64,000 nt of DNA, taken from contig NZ_PUGF01000014.1 of the NCBI RefSeq assembly GCF_002976435.1, forward strand, positions 62,001-126,000. Direction: 5' to 3'. Shown here piece by piece: positions 7,579-17,709 of the stretch (position 1 is its first letter; every line of letters begins with the position of its first letter). The notes beneath the pieces are model-generated. The model did no database searches. It saw only the letters and a list, made by a program, of their open reading frames with translations, and had not been told where the DNA came from. The translations under genes and the position numbers were made by a program. Source of the DNA: Solimicrobium silvestre (GTDB lineage Bacteria > Pseudomonadota > Gammaproteobacteria > Burkholderiales > Burkholderiaceae_D).

Positions 7579-9675
7579 ATGATGGCATTTAACGCGCCTG
7601 CGCCGATTCTCGGGTTATCAGAGAATAGTGAATTCCCAGAAGTTATCGACGATCTTTCATCTTTGTTCTCAGTCACGCAACCAGATAGCGTAGATGGCAT
7701 CGTTTTCGAAATACTCGATAAATACGCAATAACTCTCGATACGCAAAGTTATCCGGCGAGCCTCTATGCGGAATCGCTCCTATACATGGTTTATTGGTAC
7801 CACCGCCTACGTGACCCCATCCGCAAGAATGGGATCGAAATTTGCATCGGTAAATATCTAAACGTGGATCCTCAATCCGCCGTAGTGAACGCGTTGTTGT
7901 CCGATCAAGAGCTCAAAATTCAGGCAAAGCAGCGAATTGATCAGGGTGTCATGGTTCGTAAGACTATCGACGTACTAGTAATGCGCGATGGACAAAGCGG
8001 ACGGGAATTCCTGACGTTGAATCGGACTTTTTTTCCTGAAGGCTTGTCTCTACCTGGCGGCCTACTCCGGGATGAAGACGAACAAAACGAAATCGGAATC
8101 CCAGCCCACATTTTTGCAGCACTTCGGGTAACGGGCACGAAAGTGTTCGGATCTGCAACGTTGGAATATGGAATTTCGGAATCAGACGGTCGTAAATACT
8201 ATTTCGTCCGGAACGAAGCAGGAAAAGTCGCGAGAATCTATATGGATAGAACCATTTCTCACGGATATCGCGATCACCTTAAAGAAATCGCTGTTCCGTC
8301 AGATCCGCGTCATATCGTCGACACAGTTGGATTCCTCGTAGAAATTTCCGATACCGAAGGCGTTGAGGGGCGATGGCTTCCTGAAAGCATGATTACTACG
8401 CCGAACGCGAAAGAAGGCTCGTTTGCCTTCGGTCACCACAAACAGATTGCCGCTGCGCTCATTGCGAAAAATTTTAGCAAAACGCAGGGAATTTCTCATC
8501 ACGAGTGGATACGGGAATCAGTAAATAATCCATTGGATGTATATCGTGGATTGCGGGTACGGTTTGCGTTGAATAACGACAGTTTGGATACGCCAATCAT
8601 AGAATTGTTGCCAGTAGTTGAACACTTCCGCAGCCAGATGATGCTCCCGGCGATAGTAGGGAAGTGTCGCGACAATGCAGCACTTGCGTCGATGCGCGAT
8701 CAGTTACTGCATAAACTTCACCACGTTACGATCCAGAATGGCCCGATGTGTCCTTATGCCCCGACGTTACGCATCTTGTTCGAAGCTGTAGGTTTCTTTG
8801 ATGTAGTGTGCCGTACCGAGAAGAATCTGAGCACCCATTTCCAAAAGAAATATTGGTATCGATACGAAGAGCTGATGCACCGAATCCCGGATGTGATCAT
8901 CATTCCGACTTTTGACAATATTTCCGCCACTGATCTCATGAGAATCCGAGGCACTCCAATCTATTTTATAGGGGTATCAACGGAGCCTGTGTATGTTGAT
9001 GAATTCTGGCAGTCTCCACTCGAATTCCTCATTCACGACCTTAATCATGCCTGGAAGATGATGGACATGGACAGCAGATTTTTGCAAAAACAGCCAAAGT
9101 TGAGCAGAGATGAACTCATGAATAAATCCAATACGTTCATCCGTGAGTACTTCCCGAGTATCGCCATCCGAAAAACAGATACGGAACAACAGAAAGAAAT
9201 GAAGAAGCTCAAGAAAATTCTCCTGTTTGAAGTCAGTCACGAAGACGCGAGGCCTCTGTTGCCGAATATCGTTAATGAGGCACTTCTGGAAGATGAGGGA
9301 TACGAGTTTCCGGACGACGTAGTACGTTATGAAGAAGATGTGAATCAGGCCTATTTGGAAAAGCGCACTATTCCTGGCATTACTGCGCTTTCCTACGTAA
9401 GGCATAAACTGCAACATGGTTTCTTTGACCAGACTGACTCGCAGAACATCCAGATAGTGTCCCCAAAATATCGCACGGTAGAGTGGATTGTAAGAGCGAC
9501 GGAAGAATTACTAACGGAAATGCAAGCGACAATTCCACCTGCGGTTCAGGCGGAAGGTTTGACGGAATACCTGACGCGACAGGCCTGCTCCCGAGGCCCC
9601 ACGATTCTTCACTCACCAGAAAACCTAGACCCGGTTGTGGGAGAGTATGGGGATGGAACGATTATTCAGGCGTAG
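7579..9675 (+). CDS. Uncharacterised 698-residue protein with a Nudix-like segment and an HDxxH motif
   Basis: I do not recognise a family for the full protein. Residues 130-300 look like a divergent Nudix fold: a strand IDVLVMRDG, then EGLSLPGGLLRDEDEQ around 154-169, then AHIFAALRVTG where the catalytic REx2EE helix should be, so the glutamates are missing. Residues 430-500 contain IPDVIIIPTFDNISATDLM and SPLEFLIHDLNHAWKMMDMD, whose HDLNH (486-490) could bind a metal. The last third is rich in charged helices. There is no signal peptide or membrane segment. ATG at 7579 has AAGGA at good spacing, and the gene follows nrtR by 25 bases, so the two are probably cotranscribed. A function in NAD+ or ADP-ribose chemistry is inferred from context only. 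Confidence 0.7.
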   Translation: MMAFNAPAPILGLSENSEFPEVIDDLSSLFSVTQPDSVDGIVFEILDKYAITLDTQSYPASLYAESLLYMVYWYHRLRDPIRKNGIEICIGKYLNVDPQSAVVNALLSDQELKIQAKQRIDQGVMVRKTIDVLVMRDGQSGREFLTLNRTFFPEGLSLPGGLLRDEDEQNEIGIPAHIFAALRVTGTKVFGSATLEYGISESDGRKYYFVRNEAGKVARIYMDRTISHGYRDHLKEIAVPSDPRHIVDTVGFLVEISDTEGVEGRWLPESMITTPNAKEGSFAFGHHKQIAAALIAKNFSKTQGISHHEWIRESVNNPLDVYRGLRVRFALNNDSLDTPIIELLPVVEHFRSQMMLPAIVGKCRDNAALASMRDQLLHKLHHVTIQNGPMCPYAPTLRILFEAVGFFDVVCRTEKNLSTHFQKKYWYRYEELMHRIPDVIIIPTFDNISATDLMRIRGTPIYFIGVSTEPVYVDEFWQSPLEFLIHDLNHAWKMMDMDSRFLQKQPKLSRDELMNKSNTFIREYFPSIAIRKTDTEQQKEMKKLKKILLFEVSHEDARPLLPNIVNEALLEDEGYEFPDDVVRYEEDVNQAYLEKRTIPGITALSYVRHKLQHGFFDQTDSQNIQIVSPKYRTVEWIVRATEELLTEMQATIPPAVQAEGLTEYLTRQACSRGPTILHSPENLDPVVGEYGDGTIIQA

Positions 9676-9695
9676 CTTAGCGGAGCGCAACACAC

Positions 9696-9920
9696 ATGGA
9701 TATTCAAGTGATTCGAAATTTGGTTCTTGCTGCCATTGCTAAAAACGATGGGCTATGGAGCTGGTATCAAATAGATCGCGCGCTAGCTACCGAGCGCCCT
9801 GAAATCAGTGCAGTCCTTATACCTGCGCTCTCTACTCTTGAAAGCGAAGGAAAAATAAACTCTCGGCAATCGAACGAACATCCTAGCCTACCTCGATATT
9901 CAATAACAGCAAATGGGTAA
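9696..9920 (+). CDS. Small hypothetical protein, possibly winged-helix
   Basis: A 74-residue soluble protein starting 20 bases after the previous stop, so probably the last gene of the rightward NAD island arm. Its pattern, VIRNLVLAAIAKNDGLWSWY then IDRALATERPEISAVLIPAL and STLESEGKINSR, resembles a minimal winged helix in which the final strand pair (SRQSNEHPSLPRYSITANG) forms the wing. A GGAG sequence lies about 12 bases before ATG. It could be a DNA-binding accessory protein; I do not recognise the family. Confidence 0.55.
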   Translation: MDIQVIRNLVLAAIAKNDGLWSWYQIDRALATERPEISAVLIPALSTLESEGKINSRQSNEHPSLPRYSITANG

Positions 9921-10184
9921 TAAGGGAAGCCTGTGATAACGCGGAATAGCTAAAACCAGGACACGTCAAGCGGAGTAACCTGATTCGAGAGTCATTCAAC
10001 ACAAGGAAGATCATTTAATTAAAAGAATAAGTCGCCATACTTCAAACCAAATAACTTCCTTTATTACATATCAAATATGCATCAACCATTTATATAAAAT
10101 CAAGTTACAACCGAAATAATTCAAAGTTAGCTGAATTTTAACAACAACTTTTTCAGCTAAAGAAATTATCTTCACCTCTTGTCC

Positions 10185-10213
10185 TTGAAAATCCAGACCT
10201 TCGCCCATATAAT
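10185..10213 (+). promoter_or_regulatory. Sigma-70 promoter of groESL
   Basis: TTGAAA at 10185-10190, a 17-base spacer and TATAAT at 10208-10213 form a near-consensus promoter. Its -10 box ends where the CIRCE operator begins, so HrcA bound to CIRCE would cover the transcription start. The leader to groES is then about 130 bases. Confidence 0.85.
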
Positions 10214-10239
10214 TAGCACTCGACGGGAGAGAGTGCTAA
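10213..10239 (+). promoter_or_regulatory. CIRCE heat-shock operator
   Basis: TTAGCACTC, nine bases, then GAGTGCTAA matches the CIRCE consensus exactly. It is the binding site of the heat-labile repressor HrcA, so groESL is expected to be derepressed on heat shock. Confidence 0.97.
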
Positions 10240-10350
10240 CAATGTCTCTTAATTACGGCACATTGCCGTTGCGACATTGTTTAAGCTTGTACGTGTCCCC
10301 TTACTTTCGTTAAAACCTTTTTTGTTACAACCATTATTTAAGGAGTGTGT

Positions 10351-10641
10351 ATGAACCTTCGTCCCCTGCATGATCGCGTTATCGTTAAGCGTCTGGATCA
10401 AGAAACAAAAACAGCATCTGGCATTTTGCTCCCGGAAGCAGCCGCTGAAAAACCAGATCAAGGTGAAATTTTGGCAGTTGGTAACGGCAAAATTTTAGAT
10501 GATGGCAAAGTACGTCCATTAGAAGTTAAAGTTGGTGACCGCGTTTTGTTCGGTAAATACTCCGGCCAGGCATTCAAAGACAATGGCGTTGAATTGTTGA
10601 TGATGCGTGAAGAAGACATTATGGCGATCGTTCAGAAGTAA
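10351..10641 (+). CDS. groES: Co-chaperonin GroES
   Basis: A 96-residue cytoplasmic co-chaperonin that caps the GroEL ring. The sequence shows the family opening [14 protein letters not shown], the mobile loop around [18 protein letters not shown], and the closing [16 protein letters not shown]. An in-frame ATG two codons upstream (10345) is possible, but AAGGAG is better spaced for ATG at 10351, which also gives the usual length. It is the first gene of the CIRCE-controlled groESL operon, 74 bases before groEL. Confidence 0.97.
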   Translation: MNLRPLHDRVIVKRLDQETKTASGILLPEAAAEKPDQGEILAVGNGKILDDGKVRPLEVKVGDRVLFGKYSGQAFKDNGVELLMMREEDIMAIVQK

Positions 10642-10673
10642 TTTTACTTTCTGATATCCACACAAATTTTTAG

Positions 10674-12362
<1,689 letters not shown>

Positions 12363-12397
12363 TTAACCTGACCAGATTTAATCTGGTCGCGTTTAAT

Positions 12398-12432
12398 AAA
12401 AAGCCTCGCAGTGAAAACTGCGGGGCTTTTTT
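12398..12432 (+). terminator. Rho-independent terminator of groESL
   Basis: A strong stem (AAGCCTCGCAG against CTGCGGGGCTT, one G-T pair) with loop TGAAAA is followed by a run of T. A second hairpin without a U-run (GACCAGAT, loop TTA, ATCTGGTC) lies just upstream at 12370-12388. Confidence 0.85.
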
Positions 12433-12564
12433 AATGTGCGTTTAATGTGTGTCAATTCAGACTTAATCCGACATAAATTGCCTGAATCTTAAAATAGATT
12501 TGACCGGACTTTTACTCTTGGTATTTAATGCTTTAAGTCACTAAATCACCATAAGGTTCCAAGC

Positions 12565-14865
12565 ATGTCTACACAGCTTCCCGTAGTACAAAAAATAAAT
12601 TATGTCGCTGGCCTTATTGCGCTGATTATCCTAATTGCTGTAGCCGCATTCGGAATCCAATCCGAGCGACCACCGAAACCGATTACAGCAGAAGCGGCCA
12701 CTAAAGATTTTTCCTCCGCACGAGCCATGTCTTATTTACGGCATATTGCGCAAGAACCGCATGCAACCGGCACCGACGCGAACGCTAAAGTTCGTCAATA
12801 TCTGTTGACCGAACTCAAGGCTCTAGGACTGACGCCACAGATTCAGTCGGGAATGGGAACCTATAAATCTTCGCGTGGCGGCTCCATTGCCATGGTTCAC
12901 AATATTCTGGTGCGAATACCGGGACAAATACCAGGGAAAGCGTTATTGCTAGCAGCACACTATGATTCAGTACCCGGTGGCGCTGGAGCTGCCGATGATG
13001 GCGCTTCAGTCGCGGCAATTCTTGAAACAATCAGAGCCTTGCAATCCGGTGCTCCCTTACAAAACGATTTGATTTGCCTCTTTACCGATGGCGAAGAAGC
13101 GGGCTTGCTGGGGTCTGAATTATTTACCGCAGAAAATCCTTGGGTTAAGGATATTGGATTAGCGTTGAATTTCGAATATCGGGGCAACGGCGGCCCCGTC
13201 TTAATGTTTGAAACCAGCATCGGCAATGGCGAATTAATTACCGGATTTGCTAACTCGGTCACCCATCCCGTATCCAACTCCCTGCTGTATGAAGTCTACA
13301 AATTGATGCCGAATGACACCGATTTCACCAACTTCAAAGCCGCAGGTATTCCGGGAATGAATTTTGCCGCGATTGAAAATCCAAGCAGTTATCACACCCA
13401 GCTGGATCGTCCCGAATTATTAAATGAAGGCACTCTCCAGCATCAAGGGGACATGATGCTGCCGTTAGTGCGCTATTTCGGCAACCGCCCGTTGATTGAT
13501 CTAAAATCCTCGGATCACGTTTATTTCAATGTGCCGGGGCATGGATTAATACATTACCCGGTAAGTTGGGTATTTCCCTTATTTGCATTGGTCATTGTGC
13601 TGTTCATGCTAGTGTTGATCGCTAACATGAAAAAAGCTGAAGTACGCTTGGGACGAATGTTTATCGGCGCCCTTGCCTTCGTGCTGATAACGATGTTGCT
13701 GGCCGGAGTCTGTCACTTGTTATGGGGCGCGGCAACCTGGCTTCACCCTAGCTATCAACTACTACAAAATCCATACAATAGTCATTGGTATTTGCTGGCA
13801 TTTGTTGCGCTCGTGATTGGATTTTTTGGTGCAATCCAATCAGGCTTGGCACGCTGGCTCAGGCCACTGGAACTGGGACTTGGTGCGATGTTGTGCTGGA
13901 TAGTACTGCTCGTTGCATCAGGCTTTTTAATGCCGGGAGCAAGCTTTGTCCTCACCTGGCCGTTACTTGCCGTACTGGTGGCGCATCTCACACTATGTTC
14001 AGAACGAATTCGTAACACTTCCATCAATACAAAAATGTGGATCCTTCTGGTCGGAACACTACCGGCTGTTATGTTATTTGCGCCGCTGATACGTATGCTG
14101 TTCATTGGGTTAAGCCCACAAATGTCAGCGGTAATTGGCTTGGTCGTTACCTTATTGCTCGGCATCATAGCCCAGCTACTTGCATTATTGACGCGGCGAT
14201 TTTTATTGCCAGCCCTCCCCGTCGTTGCGGGCGTGGCTTTTCTCGCCGCAGGCTCACTCACAGCCAATTTTGACATTGAACACCCACGCCCCAGCAATGT
14301 GTTTTATGCACTAGATGGCGTAACCAACCAAGCTCTTTGGTTGTCTGATGACGTTGAGCTGAGTAGCTGGAGCAAGAATTTTTTTCCACAAAAAACCAGC
14401 ATGCGCGCAGTGCCCGAAATTTTTGGCGAAGGATCACGTTCGCACCAATACTGGACCAGCGCGGCACCTGACTTTGGTGTGCCAGTACCAGGCATCGATG
14501 TGTTGCAAGATGTTGTCACGGACAATCTGCGCAACGTGGTCGTCCAGATCAAATCAGCCCGGCATGCGCCTCGCTTATATGTAACGATAGAAGGCCAAGA
14601 AGTATTGAATTCGCATGTACAAGGGCAGGATTTTTCAATAATTTCTGGATCTAAATGGCGGCTAAGAACACTGGGCATGCCAGATGATGGAATAAATATC
14701 GCCTTGCAATTTGAGCCTGGAAAATCATTTAAAATAAGAGTACTCGATGAAACTTATGGCCTGCCACAGGCTGGATTTCCGGTACGCCCTCCGGAAATTA
14801 TCACCAAGATGAGCGGCTCAGAAAGCGACACCATCTTGACTGTTCAAGTGAAGCAATTTAACTAA
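12565..14865 (+). CDS. Membrane-anchored M28-family zinc exopeptidase
   Basis: A 766-residue protein. A hydrophobic segment (residues 14-30) anchors it, then an M28 peptidase domain follows (about 50-320) with zinc ligands His132 and Asp134 in HYDSVPG, Asp144 in GAADDGAS, the Glu pair in TDGEEAGLLGS (about 175-185) and the late His in SSYHTQLD. After residue 325 come about eight membrane helices and then a soluble C-terminal domain of about 190 residues. This architecture resembles the Fxna/ERMP1-like branch of M28. It would trim peptides on the periplasmic side. It stands alone after groESL, with ATG at 12565 following AAGGTTCC. Confidence 0.85.
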   Translation: MSTQLPVVQKINYVAGLIALIILIAVAAFGIQSERPPKPITAEAATKDFSSARAMSYLRHIAQEPHATGTDANAKVRQYLLTELKALGLTPQIQSGMGTYKSSRGGSIAMVHNILVRIPGQIPGKALLLAAHYDSVPGGAGAADDGASVAAILETIRALQSGAPLQNDLICLFTDGEEAGLLGSELFTAENPWVKDIGLALNFEYRGNGGPVLMFETSIGNGELITGFANSVTHPVSNSLLYEVYKLMPNDTDFTNFKAAGIPGMNFAAIENPSSYHTQLDRPELLNEGTLQHQGDMMLPLVRYFGNRPLIDLKSSDHVYFNVPGHGLIHYPVSWVFPLFALVIVLFMLVLIANMKKAEVRLGRMFIGALAFVLITMLLAGVCHLLWGAATWLHPSYQLLQNPYNSHWYLLAFVALVIGFFGAIQSGLARWLRPLELGLGAMLCWIVLLVASGFLMPGASFVLTWPLLAVLVAHLTLCSERIRNTSINTKMWILLVGTLPAVMLFAPLIRMLFIGLSPQMSAVIGLVVTLLLGIIAQLLALLTRRFLLPALPVVAGVAFLAAGSLTANFDIEHPRPSNVFYALDGVTNQALWLSDDVELSSWSKNFFPQKTSMRAVPEIFGEGSRSHQYWTSAAPDFGVPVPGIDVLQDVVTDNLRNVVVQIKSARHAPRLYVTIEGQEVLNSHVQGQDFSIISGSKWRLRTLGMPDDGINIALQFEPGKSFKIRVLDETYGLPQAGFPVRPPEIITKMSGSESDTILTVQVKQFN

Positions 14866-14882
14866 GTAGCCTTTTATATGCA

Positions 14883-14931
14883 GTGGCTTCGATTTGATCT
14901 GACACACTTTATAAAATCAGATCTAAGCCAC
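14883..14931. other. Imperfect inverted repeat after the M28 gene
   Basis: GTGGCTT at 14883 and ATCTGA at 14897 pair with TCAGAT and AAGCCAC ending at 14931, leaving an internal bulge and a loop of about 14 bases. It may act as a transcription end for the M28 gene, although no U-run follows. Confidence 0.35.
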
Positions 14932-14951
14932 ACCATTTACATCACAATTTA

Positions 14952-15127
14952 ATTCCCATTCAATTTCTCGAATTCGCAAAAAATTAGCAAACCAGAGCAA
15001 ACCCTGCGGCGCTAATTCACGACAACGCTAGATCACAATGCTGCCGATTTCTGGTGGGATGCGACATTGCGCATCACTGAATTCAGTTCCTAACCGGCAG
15101 CGTTTTCCATCTGAAATTTCTACCCTT
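14952..15127 (-). pseudogene. Decayed partial copy of the 3' end of the DNA ligase gene
   Basis: This stretch matches, base for base with scattered substitutions and small indels, the 3' end of the ATP-dependent DNA ligase gene at 16690-16862. Shared runs include GCAAAAAATTAGC, CAAACCCTGCGGCG, ATGCTGCCGATTTCTGGTGG, TTGCGCATCACTGAAT and CGTTTTCCATC. The copy breaks off near 15127 and has no intact frame. It points to an ancient local duplication of the ligase locus or to a second ligase gene that was mostly deleted. Confidence 0.75.
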
Positions 15128-15406
15128 GGTAAGAAATGGTTTTCCATTCGCCATGATGGTTTACACAAAACTCCTTATACCTAGCATCTTTGTGCGATAG
15201 CAATTACTTGCACTACCTTTAGATAAGATTAAGCTAACGAACTTAGCAGCATGCCAATTTTCACAATTTTTTTGATAGCACAACCTTAAGTTAGCGAATA
15301 TTTTCGCGTGTTTCGAGCATATTTTTCGCTAAACAGCTGCAGAACCAGATACACTTCGAACTGCTCAAAATTTAAGCACAGAAATACACCTCTCGAATTA
15401 AATCCC

Positions 15407-16537
15407 ATGAAAATTTCAATTTATTTAACCATGCTGTTGTTCAGCATGTCGGCACTTTGCCACGCCGAAAATGGCGTCACTAGCAACACGATTACGATCG
15501 GGCAATCCGCCGCATTTACGGGTCCCGCGCAACAATTAGGAATTGGCATGCGTGATGGAGCGTTAGCTTATTTTGATCACATCAACTCGCAAGGTGGCGT
15601 GAATGGCCGCCAAATTAAACTAATCAGCTTGGACGATGGCTACAATCCCGATAATGCAGCCGCCAACACGCATCAATTGATTGATAAAGAAAACGTATTT
15701 TCTTTATTTGGCTACGTAGGAACACCAACATCTAACGCAGCACTACCTTTAGTAACTGGCGCTGAAATTCCATTTTTTGGTGCACTAACCGGTGCCCAAT
15801 CTTTACGCGAACCGTTTAATCGTTACATTTTTAATATACGCGCAAGTTATTTTGAAGAAACTGAAAAGATTATTCAACATAGCACGACCTTATCCCTAAA
15901 TCGTATCGCCGTTTTTTACCAAAATGACGCCTACGGCAAAGCTGGTTTAGAAGGGATTACACGCGCATTAAAACTACGCAAAATCGACGTGCTCGCGGTC
16001 GCCACAGTAGAACGAAATAGTGTTGATGTGGCTAAAGCGGTGGAGCAAATCAAAAAAGCCAACCCACAAGCCGTTGTGATCATTTCTCCCTATAAATCCT
16101 GCGCTGCATTTATCAAGGAAATGAAAAAAGATAATACGGTTAGCCCTATCTTCTGGAATATTTCTTTTGTCGGCACTCAGGCATTATCCTCGGAACTTGG
16201 TGCCGAAGGACGCGGTGTAATGATTTCACAAGTGGTTCCAGCACCTGGAGTGGAAATTACTGCGATAGTGAAAGAGTACCGAAAATTATATTTAACCAAA
16301 CCAGATCGCCAAGCTGATTTTGTCAGCCTGGAAGGTTTTATAGCAGCTAAAACCTTTGTGGAAGGACTAAAACGTGCGGGAAACTCACTAACTCGCACTA
16401 GTTTCATTCACGCTTTAGAAGGAATGAACAAATATGATGCGGGCGGTTTTGAAATTAAATTCAGCCCAACTAATCATAACGGATCACATTTTGTTGATTT
16501 GACGGTGATTGGTAAAGACACCAAATTAATGAACTAG
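15407..16537 (+). CDS. LivK-type ABC transporter periplasmic binding protein
   Basis: A periplasmic-binding-fold protein of the branched-chain amino acid (Leu/Ile/Val-binding) type, 376 residues from the chosen start. A signal peptide (MKISIYLTMLLFSMSALCHA, cleavage after CHA) is followed by ITIGQSAAFTGPAQQLGIGM, GGVNGRQIKLISLDDGYNP and the hinge region YVGTPTSNAALPL. The open frame extends 33 codons upstream without signal-peptide character, so ATG at 15407 is preferred despite a weak binding site. No permease or ATPase gene is adjacent, so it is either an orphan binding protein serving a distant transporter or a receptor-type sensor. The ligand cannot be assigned. Confidence 0.87.
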   Translation: MKISIYLTMLLFSMSALCHAENGVTSNTITIGQSAAFTGPAQQLGIGMRDGALAYFDHINSQGGVNGRQIKLISLDDGYNPDNAAANTHQLIDKENVFSLFGYVGTPTSNAALPLVTGAEIPFFGALTGAQSLREPFNRYIFNIRASYFEETEKIIQHSTTLSLNRIAVFYQNDAYGKAGLEGITRALKLRKIDVLAVATVERNSVDVAKAVEQIKKANPQAVVIISPYKSCAAFIKEMKKDNTVSPIFWNISFVGTQALSSELGAEGRGVMISQVVPAPGVEITAIVKEYRKLYLTKPDRQADFVSLEGFIAAKTFVEGLKRAGNSLTRTSFIHALEGMNKYDAGGFEIKFSPTNHNGSHFVDLTVIGKDTKLMN

Positions 16538-16593
16538 GAATAGCATCGCAACAGGAAAGTCATCCGCATGCACTTAGCATGCTGCCGGAGATA

Positions 16594-16618
16594 CTGGGCT
16601 AACGTATAAACAGCCCAG
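16594..16618 (+). terminator. Hairpin after the LivK-like gene
   Basis: CTGGGCT and AGCCCAG pair perfectly across an 11-base loop, followed by CTTCTTT. A second small stem (GCATGC, loop ACTTA, GCATGC) precedes it at 16566-16582. It probably ends the transcript arriving from the left before the convergent ligase gene. Confidence 0.4.
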
Positions 16619-16689
16619 CTTCTTTAGATGCTTTGATTTAGGGGGCTTGAGTAGGCCGACAAACCGTTAGCGACAGCCTCTTTTTAATT

Positions 16690-17568
16690 CTATTCAATCT
16701 CCCGAATCCGCAAAAAATTAGCGAACCTGGGCAAACCCTGCGGCGTTAAATCACGATAACGATAGGTCACCATGCTGCCGATTTCTGGTGGAGTACGACG
16801 TTGCGCATCACTGAATCCGGTTCCTAACCGGAAGCGTTTTCCATCCGGCATTTCTACCTCTAATGCACCCATCATGCCCAGATACTTGCCTTTGCCAGGT
16901 AAGTAGGCAATGACTTTCGCTTCGGCATCCAATTGCATTTTTAATTTAAGTAACACCTCAGAACGGCCGGTTTGCCAAACTGCATCAGCCCGATGAAGCA
17001 TCAGCCCTTCTCCTCCGGCACGCACAATTTTCTGCAACTTTAATTGCAAAGCAGCGTCGTCAACCACCGTAAATTGCGCTGGCACCTGCAGCCACGGGGC
17101 GTTCATTTTAGCGACTGAAGATTTCAGCATTAGCAACCGTTCGCTAAAAGTACCAGCACCACCCGGCAACTCGACTACTTGATAAGTAATGGCCTTCCAT
17201 TCGGCATCCAACGGTACAAGCCGCCTAGTGGCGGCAGATACGCGATCAAAGCTACGACGCCCCATCCATAACTCACCGTCCAGCGCATGTGCAGGCAGTT
17301 TTGCGACGAACCAAGCTGGCGCGTTGATAACCTGCCCGCTTCTAAACCGCAAAGCCTTACCATCCCAAATCGCCCTGACTCCATCCAGCTTTTCACTGAC
17401 CAAATAATCTGCCAGATTAATTGAGGGATGATAATTTTGCGCTAATAAAATAGCCGGTTTACTGAGATTTACCTCTGAGGCATTGGCAGCGCTCAACAAT
17501 GTAATGGGCGCTAAAGCCCCACAAAGTACTAGCAACGAGGTTAGTCGGCGTAATGCTGGAAGTGTCAT
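16690..17568 (-). CDS. Periplasmic-type ATP-dependent DNA ligase (LigE-like)
   Basis: A 292-residue minimal ATP-dependent ligase that would seal nicks through an enzyme-AMP intermediate. The N-terminus is a signal peptide ending near ANA (residues 28-30). Motif I is SEKLDGVRA with adenylated Lys60; ALDGELWMGR is motif III-like; EGLMLHR is motif IV; LLKLK is motif V; and a short OB-fold domain closes the protein (GMMGALEVEMPDGKRFRLG). Small secreted ligases of this kind in proteobacteria have been linked to DNA uptake, so a periplasmic role is inferred. A decayed copy of its 3' end lies at 14952-15127. Confidence 0.9.
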   Translation of the reverse strand: MTLPALRRLTSLLVLCGALAPITLLSAANASEVNLSKPAILLAQNYHPSINLADYLVSEKLDGVRAIWDGKALRFRSGQVINAPAWFVAKLPAHALDGELWMGRRSFDRVSAATRRLVPLDAEWKAITYQVVELPGGAGTFSERLLMLKSSVAKMNAPWLQVPAQFTVVDDAALQLKLQKIVRAGGEGLMLHRADAVWQTGRSEVLLKLKMQLDAEAKVIAYLPGKGKYLGMMGALEVEMPDGKRFRLGTGFSDAQRRTPPEIGSMVTYRYRDLTPQGLPRFANFLRIREIE

Positions 17569-17709
17569 AATGGTAGCCTTTCGTTAACAAAAATTTAACC
17601 AAACAGATATTAAATTAATATTAAAAAGGCTGCTGAGAATATTCATGATAACGAAGATGTGAATTAATCACCTTGCGTTATCATCTCAAACGCTACGCCC
17701 TAAATCGGG

